Of a stretch of DNA of 64,000 nucleotides, positions 45,017-55,912 are shown one piece after another. The notes under the pieces are model-generated. The model ran no database searches. It saw only the letters and a program-made list of their open reading frames with translations, and was not told where the DNA came from. The position numbers and the translations under genes are program-made. Source of the DNA: Apostichopus japonicus (lineage: Eukaryota; Echinodermata; Holothuroidea; Aspidochirotida; Stichopodidae); contig NC_092576.1 of assembly GCF_037975245.1 (NCBI RefSeq), positions 29,614,611 to 29,678,610 of the forward strand, written 5' to 3'. Numbering within the stretch: position 1 is the stretch's first letter; every line of letters begins with the position of its first letter.

Positions 45017-48000
45017 ATGGCCCATACATTTTCAGTTGCCACCTTGAACGTGAATGGCATGAGGGATCATCGCAAGCGCAGTCGCATTTTCCAATATTGT
45101 ATTTCAATGGAAGTCGACTGCGTTTGCCTGCAAGAAACACATATTTTGGAAGAAGATGTCCCTCTATGGGCCTATGAGTGGGGTGGTGGGCTGCATGCTT
45201 CGTTTGGTTCGTCTTCATCCTGTGGCACTGTCATCCTCCTGTCACCTCGTCAGGCGGGTTGTGCCACTAGGGTGGAGACGGATCACGAGGGCCGATTGGT
45301 TTGCATTCTTTTCAAGTATCCACAGGGTAACATCTCCCTTTGCAATGTGTATGCTCCCAATCGGCCTTCTGCTAGACGAGATTTTTTTAACACACTGCCT
45401 TCCTTTGTTCCTGGTAGTGCTCCATGTGTCATGGTCGGAGACTTTAACTGTGTCCCAGACTCGGGTCTTGACAGACTCGGGGCTTCTGTGTCTGCTAGTC
45501 CCGACGCTGGGATCACAGAATTGGACAGATTCACTTCCGCACACCTTTTAGCCGATGTCTGGAGGCGTATACACCCGTGTAGTACGGTGTATACGTGGGT
45601 GAGGCCTAACGGAGAAGATGCCTCCAGGATAGATCGAGTGTATGCGCCCGTAAGTTTGAAATTTTCGGGTTGCGAGACGCTCAGCTGTCCGCTCTCTGAC
45701 CATGACACTGTGGTAGCACGTTTTGTTTTGCCTTCCATTTTCCCGATCGGGCGGGGCCTATGGAAGCTTAACTGTCGGATTCTTGGCGAGGCAGAATTCC
45801 GCCAAGGTTTCGAGACCAGGTACAAAGGATGGCAAACATTGAAGCCGGCCTTTGCTTCTACATCCCAGTGGTGGGATAATATCAAGTTGCGCATCAAACG
45901 CTACGCAATTCAGTATTGCGTGACCCGCGCACGGCGTCGAAGAGAAAAATTCTCGAAGCTGTGCGCGGAGGTGAAGTTTGGCGACCCTTCGGCAGTCATC
46001 GCTTTGCAGACGTATCTCGATGAAAAGTACCACGGTGCCCGCGTCAGGGCCCGTGTGGAAGCCGAGGAGCGCCCTTCACTGAGGTTTTACCAGTCCGTTA
46101 GCTCATCGGCGGGTGACAGACGCGTCCCGTCTGTGCGCGCTACCGATGGGACCGTGGTCAGTGACCCTCACGGCATTGTCCGCGTATATAAAGAGTATTA
46201 TTCGAGTTTGTTTACGCGTGGCAATGTCGACTTGTCGGCACAGTCTGATTTATTGAGGGGAATCTCAAAAACCGTTCCCCACGATGTCAATGATATTTTG
46301 GGGGGCGGAATAACCACTGTTGAGCTTTGGAAGGCGCTTTCGAAGATGAAGAATGGCAAGTCCCCGGGTTCGGACGGGCTTCCGAGGGAGTTCTACCGAA
46401 CCTTCTGGGCAACAATAGGACCCGACATCAGAGCCGTCTTCGAGGACGCCTTCCAAAACGGACTGTTAAACCAAAGTCAACGTCTGGGCATGATTACTTT
46501 GCTGCCAAAGTCTGGGGACCCCTTGGATCCCCATAACAAGCGTCCGATCACCTTGCTAAATGTGGACTACAAGTTGCTGGCTAAGGCTTTGTGCAACCGC
46601 CTTGCACTGGCTATGCCGCATCTTGTTGGTGATCTCCAGACTTGTGCAGTGAAGGGTCATTGCATCCAGCAGAACTTGTGGTTCATGCGCGACTTGACCG
46701 ACTTTGTTATTGAGCGTGATCTGCCATGTGCATTGGTGTCTCTGGACCAGCAGAAGGCCTTTGACATGGTGGATCGCGGTTTTTTAATGAATGTATTGGA
46801 GACGTTTCAGTTGCACCCAAATTTTCGTAAATGGATTTCTGTTTTGTATGAAGAAAGTTTCAGTTTTGTTATCGTAAATGGGTTTTGTTCGGAGGTTTTT
46901 AACGTAGAGAGGGGGGTGCGCCAGGGGTGCCCTCTGTCTCCATTACTTTATGTTTTGTTTAGCGAGTCCCTCTCTCGTCTTTTGGAAAGGGACTCCAAAC
47001 TTGTTCCATTCGTTGTGCCAGGGGGTGCCAAAGTGAAATGCGCTCAATATGCAGATGACGTGACATGTATTGTTTCGAGTCTGGGCTCCTTTCGCGCACT
47101 CTCGCAGGATCTATCTATTTTTGAGAGAGCTACCGGGGCGAAGTTGAATCCAGAAAAGACAAAGGGCCTTCGTCTTGGTAGCTGGAGATACAGAGACTTA
47201 CCATTCGGTGCGTCGTGGTCGGATCAGAATATCAAAATTAATGGTATATGGTTCGGCTACGATGCACCTTGTGATGTCACCTGGAACGAGAGGGCTGAGG
47301 TATTTCAGAGCAGACTCGAAACCTTTGGCACCCGCTGGCTTTCGATCTTGGGGAAAGTCACTGTTATTAATCGTTTCGTTTCGCCCATCTTGTGGTACCC
47401 GGGCGCGGTGTACCCTATTCCGCGTCGCGTCCTGGTACGGTTGGAGAGGGCGATTTTTTCATTCATATGGTCTGGGGGTACAGAGCTTGTCAAGAGGGCG
47501 GTATTGTACCAAACACTGGAGAAGGGGGGACTAGGGGTGGTTAATCTGGGAAGTAAATTGACCTTTTTGTTATTTAAGCAGTTGTTTGTAGCGGTAACTG
47601 ACCCAGGGTTGCCTTGTTCATATTTTGTACGTTTTTGGGGCGGTTTGCACCTGCGTCGATGGGTCCCGGCGCTGTTTAGCAACAGAGAACCGCATAGTAG
47701 TACTCCAAACAGGGTGGTGCGTGTCATCTGCTCCGCTCTGATTGAGTTGCCCCCTGTTGACCTGTCACAGCCGGCCCTCGTTCACAGTTCGTTGAGGGAT
47801 AAGGCCTTGAATGCAACTTTTGTCCAGGGACGTCATTCTGCCGAAGTATGGCGTTCGGTGCATTCAAAGCTGAATGGTTACAGGCTCCGTGATCTCGCAT
47901 GGAGAGTTGCACACGGTGCCTTGGTGACCAACCTAAAAAGATATCATTGGCGATTGGGTGATGGACTGTGCCCTAGGACCGGCTGTGACAGCTTAGAGAG

Positions 48001-48211
48001 TACTGCTCATGTTTTTTGGCATTGTTACTTTGTAGTAAACTTATGGGAGTGGTTCCAGACCTGGACCGACCGTGTTACGGGAGACCGTTCATGGTCGGTA
48101 GGGCAGGGCTTTATTTTATATGGGGTAGACCCTCCAGTTTGTTCGGTAGCTGTGTTGCACCGCATCATTTTTGTTTGCTCTATTGTAAAAAAAACATGTT
48201 TGGCGGAATAG
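45017..48211 (+). CDS. LINE#1 ORF2: AP-like endonuclease and reverse transcriptase
   Basis: Open for 1064 codons from ATG 45017. The N-terminal endonuclease shows TLNVNG, LQETH (Glu 40), VGDFNCVPD and SDHDTV. The RT follows with GKSPGSDGLP, RPITLLNVDYK, SLDQQKAFDMVD, RGVRQGCPLSPLL and QYADDV (47045-47062, about residue 678). The C-terminal Cys motif C-x4-C-x7-H-x4-C (CPRTGC...H....C) lies near 47970. It nicks target DNA and copies its own RNA. Compared with the copy at 13760-14758, an extra A in the run at 48185-48192 shifts the last ~65 codons, which remain readable at 48219-48401. Activity of this copy is uncertain. Confidence 0.93.
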   Translation: MAHTFSVATLNVNGMRDHRKRSRIFQYCISMEVDCVCLQETHILEEDVPLWAYEWGGGLHASFGSSSSCGTVILLSPRQAGCATRVETDHEGRLVCILFKYPQGNISLCNVYAPNRPSARRDFFNTLPSFVPGSAPCVMVGDFNCVPDSGLDRLGASVSASPDAGITELDRFTSAHLLADVWRRIHPCSTVYTWVRPNGEDASRIDRVYAPVSLKFSGCETLSCPLSDHDTVVARFVLPSIFPIGRGLWKLNCRILGEAEFRQGFETRYKGWQTLKPAFASTSQWWDNIKLRIKRYAIQYCVTRARRRREKFSKLCAEVKFGDPSAVIALQTYLDEKYHGARVRARVEAEERPSLRFYQSVSSSAGDRRVPSVRATDGTVVSDPHGIVRVYKEYYSSLFTRGNVDLSAQSDLLRGISKTVPHDVNDILGGGITTVELWKALSKMKNGKSPGSDGLPREFYRTFWATIGPDIRAVFEDAFQNGLLNQSQRLGMITLLPKSGDPLDPHNKRPITLLNVDYKLLAKALCNRLALAMPHLVGDLQTCAVKGHCIQQNLWFMRDLTDFVIERDLPCALVSLDQQKAFDMVDRGFLMNVLETFQLHPNFRKWISVLYEESFSFVIVNGFCSEVFNVERGVRQGCPLSPLLYVLFSESLSRLLERDSKLVPFVVPGGAKVKCAQYADDVTCIVSSLGSFRALSQDLSIFERATGAKLNPEKTKGLRLGSWRYRDLPFGASWSDQNIKINGIWFGYDAPCDVTWNERAEVFQSRLETFGTRWLSILGKVTVINRFVSPILWYPGAVYPIPRRVLVRLERAIFSFIWSGGTELVKRAVLYQTLEKGGLGVVNLGSKLTFLLFKQLFVAVTDPGLPCSYFVRFWGGLHLRRWVPALFSNREPHSSTPNRVVRVICSALIELPPVDLSQPALVHSSLRDKALNATFVQGRHSAEVWRSVHSKLNGYRLRDLAWRVAHGALVTNLKRYHWRLGDGLCPRTGCDSLESTAHVFWHCYFVVNLWEWFQTWTDRVTGDRSWSVGQGFILYGVDPPVCSVAVLHRIIFVCSIVKKTCLAE

Positions 48212-50035
48212 GTGTAATTTGGTTTTTAGGGGGAAATTTGCCAGTTGGCAGGCAGTCCTGGAGTCGGTGAAGTCCGACATTCGCCTTCAGATTGAAGGCG
48301 ATTTTCGCCGCTTATCTGGGGCTGCCTTTTTTGGACGCTGGTGTGCTGGGGAGGGGTTTTTCGTTTCGCTGCGTGCGGGTCGTCCTTCTGTACGTTTTTG
48401 AATGTTTCAGTGGGGGGGGGGGTTGGGCGTTTTGTCTCTGCAGGTCGGCGGGCGCATGTTTTTTTGGCTCGCTAGACCTTAGTTTCGTTTGTCAGAATGG
48501 GATGGTTCGGTAGTGCCGTTTGGCCGTGACGTTTTGTATCCCGCATGGCGGGTCACGTAAAAAGCACTGTTGGCCATGTTCAACATGCCTACAATGAAAT
48601 GTGATGCCACCAATATTTTTACTGACTCAGAAAAAAGAGCATACTCTCTCATCCACCGAGTTGGGGAGACATCGCAACAAAACTACATCATGAAAGAGGC
48701 AGTTTCTGTTGATGAAAGCCTAGTGGGTTTCATGGGGCGGTACCGGGGCATCCAATACATGCCGAACAAGCACCATCACAAATTCGGAGTGAAAATGTGG
48801 TTGTTATGCGAAGCTGACACTGGCTATGCCTATCACATGATCATGTACACAGGAAGGAGACCTGGGCAGCCAAGACAGGACAATCAGGGATACAAAGTGG
48901 TGATGGGTCTCATGGATCCCATTTTAGATAGGGGACACCACTTATTTGTCGACAACTTTTTTTCCTCACCAAAACTTTTTCGTGATCTCTACGATCGGAA
49001 AACCTTTGCCACTGGGACATGCCGGAGTAATCGAATGGGACTTCCAGATAGTATCAAGAGGAAGCTGGCAAAGGGTTCTGCAGCTGCTTCACGTTCTGGG
49101 CCCCTGCTATCGGTTGGATTCCATGACAAAAAACATGTTATCATCCTGTCAACAGTGGCCAGCGCAAATATGAAGGACGTGACATCGAGGCGAGGTAGGG
49201 CTAGGCACATTCCTCATGGGATCGAACTGTACAACAAGTCAATGGGTGGAGTTGATTTGAGTGACATGCGTCTGTACTGTTTCCTAGATGAGCGGAAAAC
49301 TTGGAAATGGACAAAGAAATTATTCTTCAACGTCATCGGTCGCATGACTCTCAATGCATACATCCTCTACAAGGACCATGTGACAAAGGCTGGAATCAAG
49401 CCCATGGAGAGACGGATTTTCCAGGTGAAGTTGGTGGAGGGACTTGTTGGAAATGTAACAGCTCCTGCCATCAGCAAAGGGGGAAGACCACCAAGCAATC
49501 CTATCGCTGCTGGTGTCAGGCTGAACAATCCAAGATCTCACTTGAAGCAGACGAAGCTTGCAAAAGGAAAGCGGAGAAATTGTGTCATCTGCACTGATCA
49601 CCAAGCCCGGCCAACACCAAAACGAGTGCGGACTAGCTACATCTGTCAAACCTGTGATGTTGCTCTTTGCCTGGGACCCTGCTGGGAGCAATACCACACT
49701 AAACAAAACTTGTAAGAACTGTCTTGAGACTCTGGACAAACATGTGAAAGAAGAGAGCGACACTAGTACTCATTTTTCTCATTTTTCATTCATTTTCAAT
49801 TGATTGATTGATTAATTGATTGATCAATTAACTAATTAGTTCATTATATGTACATGTTATCACTGGAAAACTGAATAAAGATACATACCTCCTGAAAAGA
49901 AATACTTTCTAAGCTTATGGGACATGTTAAAACAGATACAAATTGAAACAGAGCAGAAACTGCATTACAAACTGCATTTTATAGAAAAACTACGCGCACT
50001 GCGTAGGTTGTGTGTAAAACTCCGCAGGATAACAG

Positions 50036-51111
50036 TTAAGTTAACTTTTACCGGTGAACAAGCGGTTCCACCGGTGCAAGTGTTCAGTATTTTGAAGAGT
50101 AAGGGTGTTGCGGTTCCTGGAGAGGTTGATGCTTTGCAGGCTCTCCAGGGTCGTAACACGTATGACTTACGGTTCACCAGTGACGTGACCCGGCAGAAGG
50201 GTGTCACGTTGCTGAGTAATGTCGATGGTTTGACAGTTACGCCATACGAACGTTCAGTATGGGTAACTGTCATCCACGTAGGACTAGAGGTGCTTCAGGA
50301 ACTTGTCGCAACTGTTTTAGGTCGGTTTGGGGCTGTCAAGGCTACCAAAATGTGCTCCTACGCACAGGCCCCTGGGGTTTTGAACGGGCACCGACAGGTT
50401 CGGATCGACCTACAGCAGGACATTCCCTCCTTCCTGTTTATTGCAGGGCATAAAGCTCACGTGCGTTATCCCGGTCAGCCCCGCACCTGCTTCAGGTGTG
50501 GGGAGACCGGGCACGAAGCCAAGGGCTGCCCAAACAAAAAGTGTGGGCGCTGCCTTCGTCTTGGGCGTGATACCTCTGCGAAGTTGTGTGCTCACTCTGT
50601 GGGAAGGAGTGACATGTTTTTCGCGCTTGTCCCTCTTATGTATTTATGACAAAGAGCAGGGGTCAGGCAAAGTCGCAGAGTTCTGACGCACCTACTGCCT
50701 CGGAGGAAGCTCCATGCAAGGAGGGGGAACCGGGTGAGGATTCACCTTCCGCACCTGGTTCACCCTCCCCCGTAGTTGCAGACCCTAACCCCGTGCCCGC
50801 ACCGAGAAAGTCTCCATCAGCTTCCCCCATCAACTCGTCCAGTTCCGTCCCCAGTCCGCCGCCGGTATCGCCAGATCCGGAGACTGTCCGACGGCGACTC
50901 CGGGGACTCGGTAGTCATCGGGTCTCCGGAGGCTCTGTCTGACAGCGACTCCGGAGACTCGGTGATCGTAGAGCCGAAACGTGCCACCGGGACGAGCTGG
51001 TACGACGAGATGGGGGAACCCTCTCTAAAAAGGTCGGCCTCAAGCGACGACTCAGACCACGATATGTCGTCTAGAGCTCGCTTGAAGCTTACAGAATCGT
51101 CGTCGGAGTAG
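50036..51111 (+). pseudogene. LINE#2 ORF1, main part
   Basis: Continues the codons at 42622-42653 after the piggyBac insertion. It reads VKLTFTGEQAVPPVQVF onward at very high identity to LINE#1 ORF1 and lacks the LINE#1 nonsense codon. The second zinc knuckle is lost: His becomes Arg (GRDTSA) and a small deletion at about 50580 removes Cys codons and shifts the frame. The acidic C-terminal segment is present in the alternate frame to 51111, as in LINE#1. Confidence 0.88.
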
Positions 51112-51131
51112 TTTTGCGTCATTGCCCTCTC

Positions 51132-54100
51132 ATGGCCCATACTTTTTCAGTTGCCACTTTCAACGTCAATGGCATGAGGGATCATCGCAAGCGCAGTCGC
51201 ATTTTCCAATATTGTATTTCAATGGAAGTCGACTGCGTTTGCCTGCAGGAAACACATATTTTGGAAGAAGATGTCCCTCTATGGGCTTATGAGTGGGGTG
51301 GTGGGCTGCATGCTTCGTTTGGTTCGTCTTCATCCTGTGGCACTGTCATCCTTCTGTCACCTCGTCAGGCGGGTGACTAGGGTGGAGACGGATCACGAGG
51401 GCCGATTGGTTTGCATTCTATTCAAGTATCCACAGGGTAACATCTCCCTTTGCAATGTGTGTGCTCCCAATCGGCCTTCTGCTAGACGAGAATTTTTTAA
51501 CACGCTACCTTCCTTTGTTTCTGGTAGTGCACCATGTGTCATGGTCGGAGACTTTAACTGTGTCCCAGACTCGGGTCTTGACAGACTCGGGGATTCTGTG
51601 TCTGCTAGTCCTGACGCTGGGATCACAAAATTGGACAGATTCACTTCGGCACACCATTTAGCCGATGTCTGGAGGCATATGCACCCGTGTAGTACGGTGT
51701 ATACGTGGATGAGGCCTAACGGAGAAGATGCCTCCAGGATAGATCGAGTGTATGCGCCCGTAAGTTTTAAATTTTCGGGTTGCGAGACGCTCAGCTGTCC
51801 GCTCTCTGACCATGACACTGTAGTAGCACGTTTTGTTTTGCCTTCCTTTTTCCCGATCGGGCGGGGCCTATGGAAGCTTAACTGTCGGATTCTTGGCGAG
51901 GCAGAGTTCCGCCAAGGTTTCGAAACCAGGTACAAAGGATGGCAAACATTCAAGCCGGCCTTTGCCTCTACATCCCAATGGTGGGATGATGTCAAACGCT
52001 TCGCAATTCAGTATTGCGTGACCCGCGCACGGCGTCGAAGAGAACAAAGAGAAAAGTACCACGGTGCCCGCGTCAGGGCCCGTGTCGAAGCGGTGGAAGC
52101 CGAGGAACGCCCTTCACTGAGGTTTTACCAGTCCGTAAGCTCATCGGCGTGTGACAGACGCGTCCCATCTGTGCGCGCTACTGATGGGACCGTGGTTAGT
52201 GACCCTCACGGCATTGTCCGCGTATACAAGGATTATTATTTGACTTTCTTTACGCGTGGCAGTGTCGACTTGTCGGCACAGGCCGATTTATTGAGGGGAA
52301 TCTCAAAAACCGTTCCCCACGATGTCAATGATATTTTGGGGGGCGGAATAACCGCTGTTGAGCTTTGGAAGGCGCTTTCGAAGATGAAGAATGGCAAGTC
52401 CCCGGGTTCGGACGGGCTTCCGAGGGAGTTCTACCGAACCTTCTGGGCAATAATAGGATCCGACCTCAGAGCCGTCTTCGAGGACGCCTTCCAAAACGGA
52501 CTGTTAAACCAAAGTCAACGTCTGGGCATGATTACTTTGCTGCCCAAGTCTGGTGACCCCTTGGACCCTCATAACAAGCGTCCAATCACCTTGTTAAATG
52601 TAGACTACAAGTTGTTGGCTAAGGCTTTGTGCAACCGCCTTGCACTGGCTATGCCGCATCTTGTGGGTGATCTCCAGACTTGTGCAGTGAAGGGTCATTG
52701 CATCCAGCAGAACTTGTGGTTGATGCGCGACTTGACCATGTGCATTGGTGTCTCTGGACCAGCAGAAGGCCTTTGACATGGTGGATCGGGTTTTTTTAAT
52801 GAATGTATTGGAGACGTTTCACTTGCACCCGGTTTTTCGTAAATGGATTTCTGTTTTGTATCAGTACAGTTTCAGTTCTGTTATCGTAAATGGGTTTTGT
52901 TCGGAGGTTTTTAACGTGGAGAGGGGGGTGTTTAGCGAGTCCCTGTCTCGTCTTTTGGAAGGGACTCAAGACTTGTTCCATTCGTTGTGCCAGGGGGTGC
53001 CAAAGTGAAGTGCGTTCAATACGCAGATGACGTCACGTGTGTTATTTCGAGTCTGGGCTCCTTTCGTGCCCTCTCGCAGGATTTATCTATCTTTGAGAGA
53101 GCTACCGAGGCGAAGTTGAATCCGGAAAAGACAAAGGGCCTTCGCCTTGGTAGCTGGAGATGCAGAGACTTACCATTCGGTGCATCGTGGTCGGATCAAA
53201 ATATCAAAATTAATGGTATGGTAACGAGAGGGCTGAGGTTCTTGAGAGCAGGCTCGAAACCTTTGGCACCCGCTGGCTTTCGATCCTAGGGAAAGTCACC
53301 GTAAGTAATCGTTTTGTTTCGCCCATCTTGTGGTACCCGGGCGCGGTGTATCCAATTCCGCGTCGCGTCCTGGTGCGGTTGGAGAGAGCGATATTTTCAT
53401 TTATTTGGTCGGGTGGTACAGAGCTTGTCAAAAGGGCGGTAATGTACCAAAAACTGGAGAAGGGTGGGTTAGGGGTGGTTCATCTGGGAAGTAAATTGAC
53501 CTTTTTGTTATTTAAGCAGTTGTTTGTAGCGGTAACTGACCCAGGGTTGCCTTGTTCATATTTTTTACGTTTTTGGGGCGGTTTGCACCTGCGTCGATGG
53601 GTCCCGGCGCTGTTTAGCAACAGAACCGCATAGTAGTACTCCAAACAGGGTGGTGCGTGTCATTTGCTCCGCTCTGATTGAGTTGCCCCCTGTTGACCTG
53701 TCACAGCCGGCCCTCGTTCACAGTTCATTGCGGGATAGGGCCTTGAATGCAATTTTTGTCCAGGGACGTCATTCTGCCGAAGTATGGCGTTCGGTGCATT
53801 CAAGGCTGAATGGTGGCAGGCTCCGTGATCTTGCATGGAGAATTGCACACGGTGCCTTGGTGACCAACCTAAAAAGATACCATTGGCGATTGGGTGATGG
53901 ACTGTGCCCGAGGACCGGCTGTGACAGCTTAGAGAGTACCGCTCATGTTTTTTGGCATTGTTGCTTTGTAGTTAACTTATGGGAGTGGTTCCAGACCTGG
54001 ACCGACCGTGTTACGGGAGACCGTTCATGGTCGGTAGGACAGGGCTTTATTTTATATGGGGTAGACCCTCCAGTTTGTTCGGTTGCTGTTTTGCATCGCA

Positions 54101-54410
54101 TTATTTTTGTTTGCTCTATTGTGAAAAAACATGTTTGGCGGAATAGATGTGATGTGGTTTTTAGGGGGAAATTTGCCAGTTGACAGGCAGTCCTGGAGGC
54201 GGTGAAGTCTGACATTCGCCTTCTGATTGAAGGCGATATTTGCCGTTTATCTGGGGCTGCCTTTTTTGGACGCTGGTGTGCTGGGGAGGGGTTTTTCGTT
54301 TCGCTCCGTACTGGTCGTCCTTTTATGGTTTTTGGAATGTTTGAGTGGGGGGTTGGGCGTTTTGTCTCTGCAGGTCGGCGGGCGTATGTTTTATTGGCTC
54401 GCTTGACCTG
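51132..54410 (+). pseudogene. LINE#2 ORF2 with multiple microdeletions
   Basis: Starts MAHTFSVATFNVNG at 51132. Compared with LINE#1 it has deletions near 51376 (5 bases), 51990 (about 12), 52045 (about 100), 52735 (about 29), 52930 (about 39, removing the QGCPLSPLLY motif) and 53218 (about 45), and a stop at 54182. Most breakpoints share 2-5 matching bases. The sequence between deletions stays close to LINE#1, so the damage is by deletion more than by substitution. Confidence 0.9.
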
Positions 54411-54709
54411 AGTTTCGTTTTTCAGAATGGGATGTTTCGGTAGTGCCGTTTGGCCTTGACGTTTTATATCCCGCATGGCGGGTCACGTAAAAAGCACGGA
54501 AGGAAGCAAAAGATGCATCTATTGAAGCAGTATCATTATGAACGGACAAGAGCTACTTAAAAAATGATTACATTGAGATTCAGATTCTTTTTATTAAGAC
54601 ATAAGACTTAAAACAAAGATACGTAAAAACGGTAAAATACAAAATACAGTAAAACAGCACCAGAGATACTTGTGAAACATTGGATTGCACAATGAGCAAG
54701 AATACTGAC

Positions 54710-55330
54710 CTAACGAGTAAAAGATTCATTATGAAGTTTAATACGAGGGATAAAGGAGGATTTGTAACGATTCGTAACGGCACGGGGTAGTCTCACCCGC
54801 CCACTGCGGGGTATTATTGCACTTTCCAAATTAATGTGTGGAGGGTGGCTACTGTTGTTCAGAACCCCAGCAAGTTTACTTTGAAGGTGAAGATGATATG
54901 AGGTGTTCACTGACTGCTGACGTTCGCCTAGGATGCGACTGACTTGGCTTATGATAGAATCTATCCGTTTTCTGTCGGTACCATTGACATTACCTCGCCA
55001 ACAATTAATGCAATGTGACCACACACTGAAAATCAGACAATTGTAGAAAATAGAAGGAATGTTTCTACTGATGTTGAAGGTGTTCAATTTCCGCAAGCAA
55101 TAGAGTCTTGGATTGATCCGTCTTACCAAATAATCAATGTGGTCATGCCAATTCAGCTGATCATTCAAAACTACGCCAAGGTACTTATAGGACGAGACAC
55201 GGTTTACAGCCAGGTCTTTCATGATCTCCTTTCCTAAAATCAATCACCATTTCCTTTGTTTTCTCGACGTTAAGCTCAAGGAAATTTTCATCACAGTAGT
55301 CTACAAACCAATTTATTTGAGTATATAATC
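54710..55330 (-). pseudogene. 3' part of a second LINE type (RT C-terminus)
   Basis: The minus strand from about 55320 reads WFVDYCDENFLELNVEKTKE, then after a frameshift near 55240 SSYKYLGVVLNDQLNWHDHI, LRKLNTFNISR and FIPRIKLHNESF to a stop at 54710. The LNVxKTKE, YLGVxLDxxLxW and LRKLxxF motifs are typical of the thumb region after the RT core in CR1/L2/Rex-type LINEs; the exact clade is not certain. It is 5'-truncated and frame-broken and is not related to the Tx1-like elements here. Confidence 0.8.
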
Positions 55331-55912
55331 ATTTGAACTTATAATTTGGCTAAGTTATTGGCATGCAATTTGGATTACCGGCGGTAAATAAATAATGAAG
55401 TACAAAAATATTATACAAGATGAATTAAAAAAGAATTCGGATGCGTATACTATACAATAAATATATATATGTATATAATATTTTAAATTGAGTGATATCA
55501 CTTACCGTTTATTTTTACGAAGTGAAATTTTGTCACGGCTACATGACCCTATTGGTATTTGACATTTTGAAGTATAGAATATATCGTTCGATTACCTTTA
55601 GTATGGTAACGTTACATTTTTGTTTTTCTTGCCAGTAAACAACTTCTACAACAAGAAGAATGGAAATAGTAAAAAATCTTTGCAAGATGACTTCTTTACG
55701 TCTATTTTAGTGATTTTGTTTACCGAAATTTGGCTTTAATGCTATACCTTTTTTATTTGGGATAAGACTTTGTTTTTTTTTTCATGAATATACTAATATA
55801 ATCCTGAAAGTTTTGGTAATTGAATCATACAAGTTTCTCTTATTGGGGACAAAAATTTAGTCTTTTTCGTGAAACAGGATTGTCTGTAATAATATCATGA
55901 AATTTTGAATAA
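55331..55912. other. AT-rich intergenic stretch
   Basis: No supported gene, RNA or repeat end; only short AT runs such as ATATATATGTATAT near 55460. Confidence 0.4.

Larger units (their letters stand above)
43591..48567 (+). mobile_element. LINE#1: nearly intact full-length Tx1-like LINE
   Basis: A 5.0-kb element inside the piggyBac transposase gene, with short target duplication TGTT (or TGTTGGC if GTTGGC is counted as target). It has a 5' UTR, ORF1 (43811-44827), ORF2 (45017-48211), a 3' UTR with hairpin CCCGC-ATG-GCGGG (48540-48552) and the end CACGTAAAAAGCAC. The CCHC ORF1, EN-RT ORF2 and ORF2 C-terminal Cys motif fit the Tx1 clade of the L1 group, whose members include target-specific elements. 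There is one nonsense codon in ORF1 and one homopolymer slip at the ORF2 end. Confidence 0.95.
43028..49715 (+). pseudogene. piggyBac transposase (PGBD4-like), split by LINE#1
   Basis: Two segments, 43028-43590 and 48572-49715, join in frame to about 569 residues once LINE#1 and one target copy are removed, giving RFLLLLAMFN across the site. The N-terminus is acidic and Ser/Asp-rich. The catalytic Asp set is visible: VSVDESLVGF, HHLFVDNFFSS and KSMGGVDLSD. The C-terminus has a Cys/His-rich finger (CVICTDHQ..YICQTCDVALC..C), as in piggyBac family members. Apart from the LINE insertion I see no stop or frameshift. An aataaa-type signal follows near 49873. Start at 43028 chosen for the typical acidic opening; an open frame extends upstream to 42866. 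Confidence 0.95.
42654..50035 (+). mobile_element. piggyBac transposon inserted at TTAA in LINE#2 ORF1
   Basis: Ends CTGTTATCCTGC (42654-42665) and its exact inverse GCAGGATAACAG (50024-50035) are flanked by TTAA (42650-42653, 50036-50039). Removing it with one TTAA rejoins LINE#2 ORF1 as MASRRDSRIVKLTFTGEQ, matching LINE#1. Without the nested LINE#1 it is about 2.4 kb, the usual piggyBac size. It has a subterminal palindrome at 42701-42722 (GAAAGCCACGA and its complement) with a half copy at 42667-42685. Confidence 0.97.
42355..54497 (+). mobile_element. LINE#2: Tx1-like LINE interrupted by piggyBac
   Basis: Pieces at 42355-42653 (5' UTR and first ORF1 codons) and 50036-54497 (rest) form one element flanked by the duplication GGAAGGAAGCA (42344-42354, 54498-54508). 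The 5' UTR carries the TCGTGGAGTGCAGACGTGTT block, a CTGTACTGTACTG tract and a CCCGCCAGGCGGG palindrome, all shared with LINE#1. Both ORFs are damaged. It ends in the usual hairpin and CACGTAAAAAGCAC. Confidence 0.93.
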
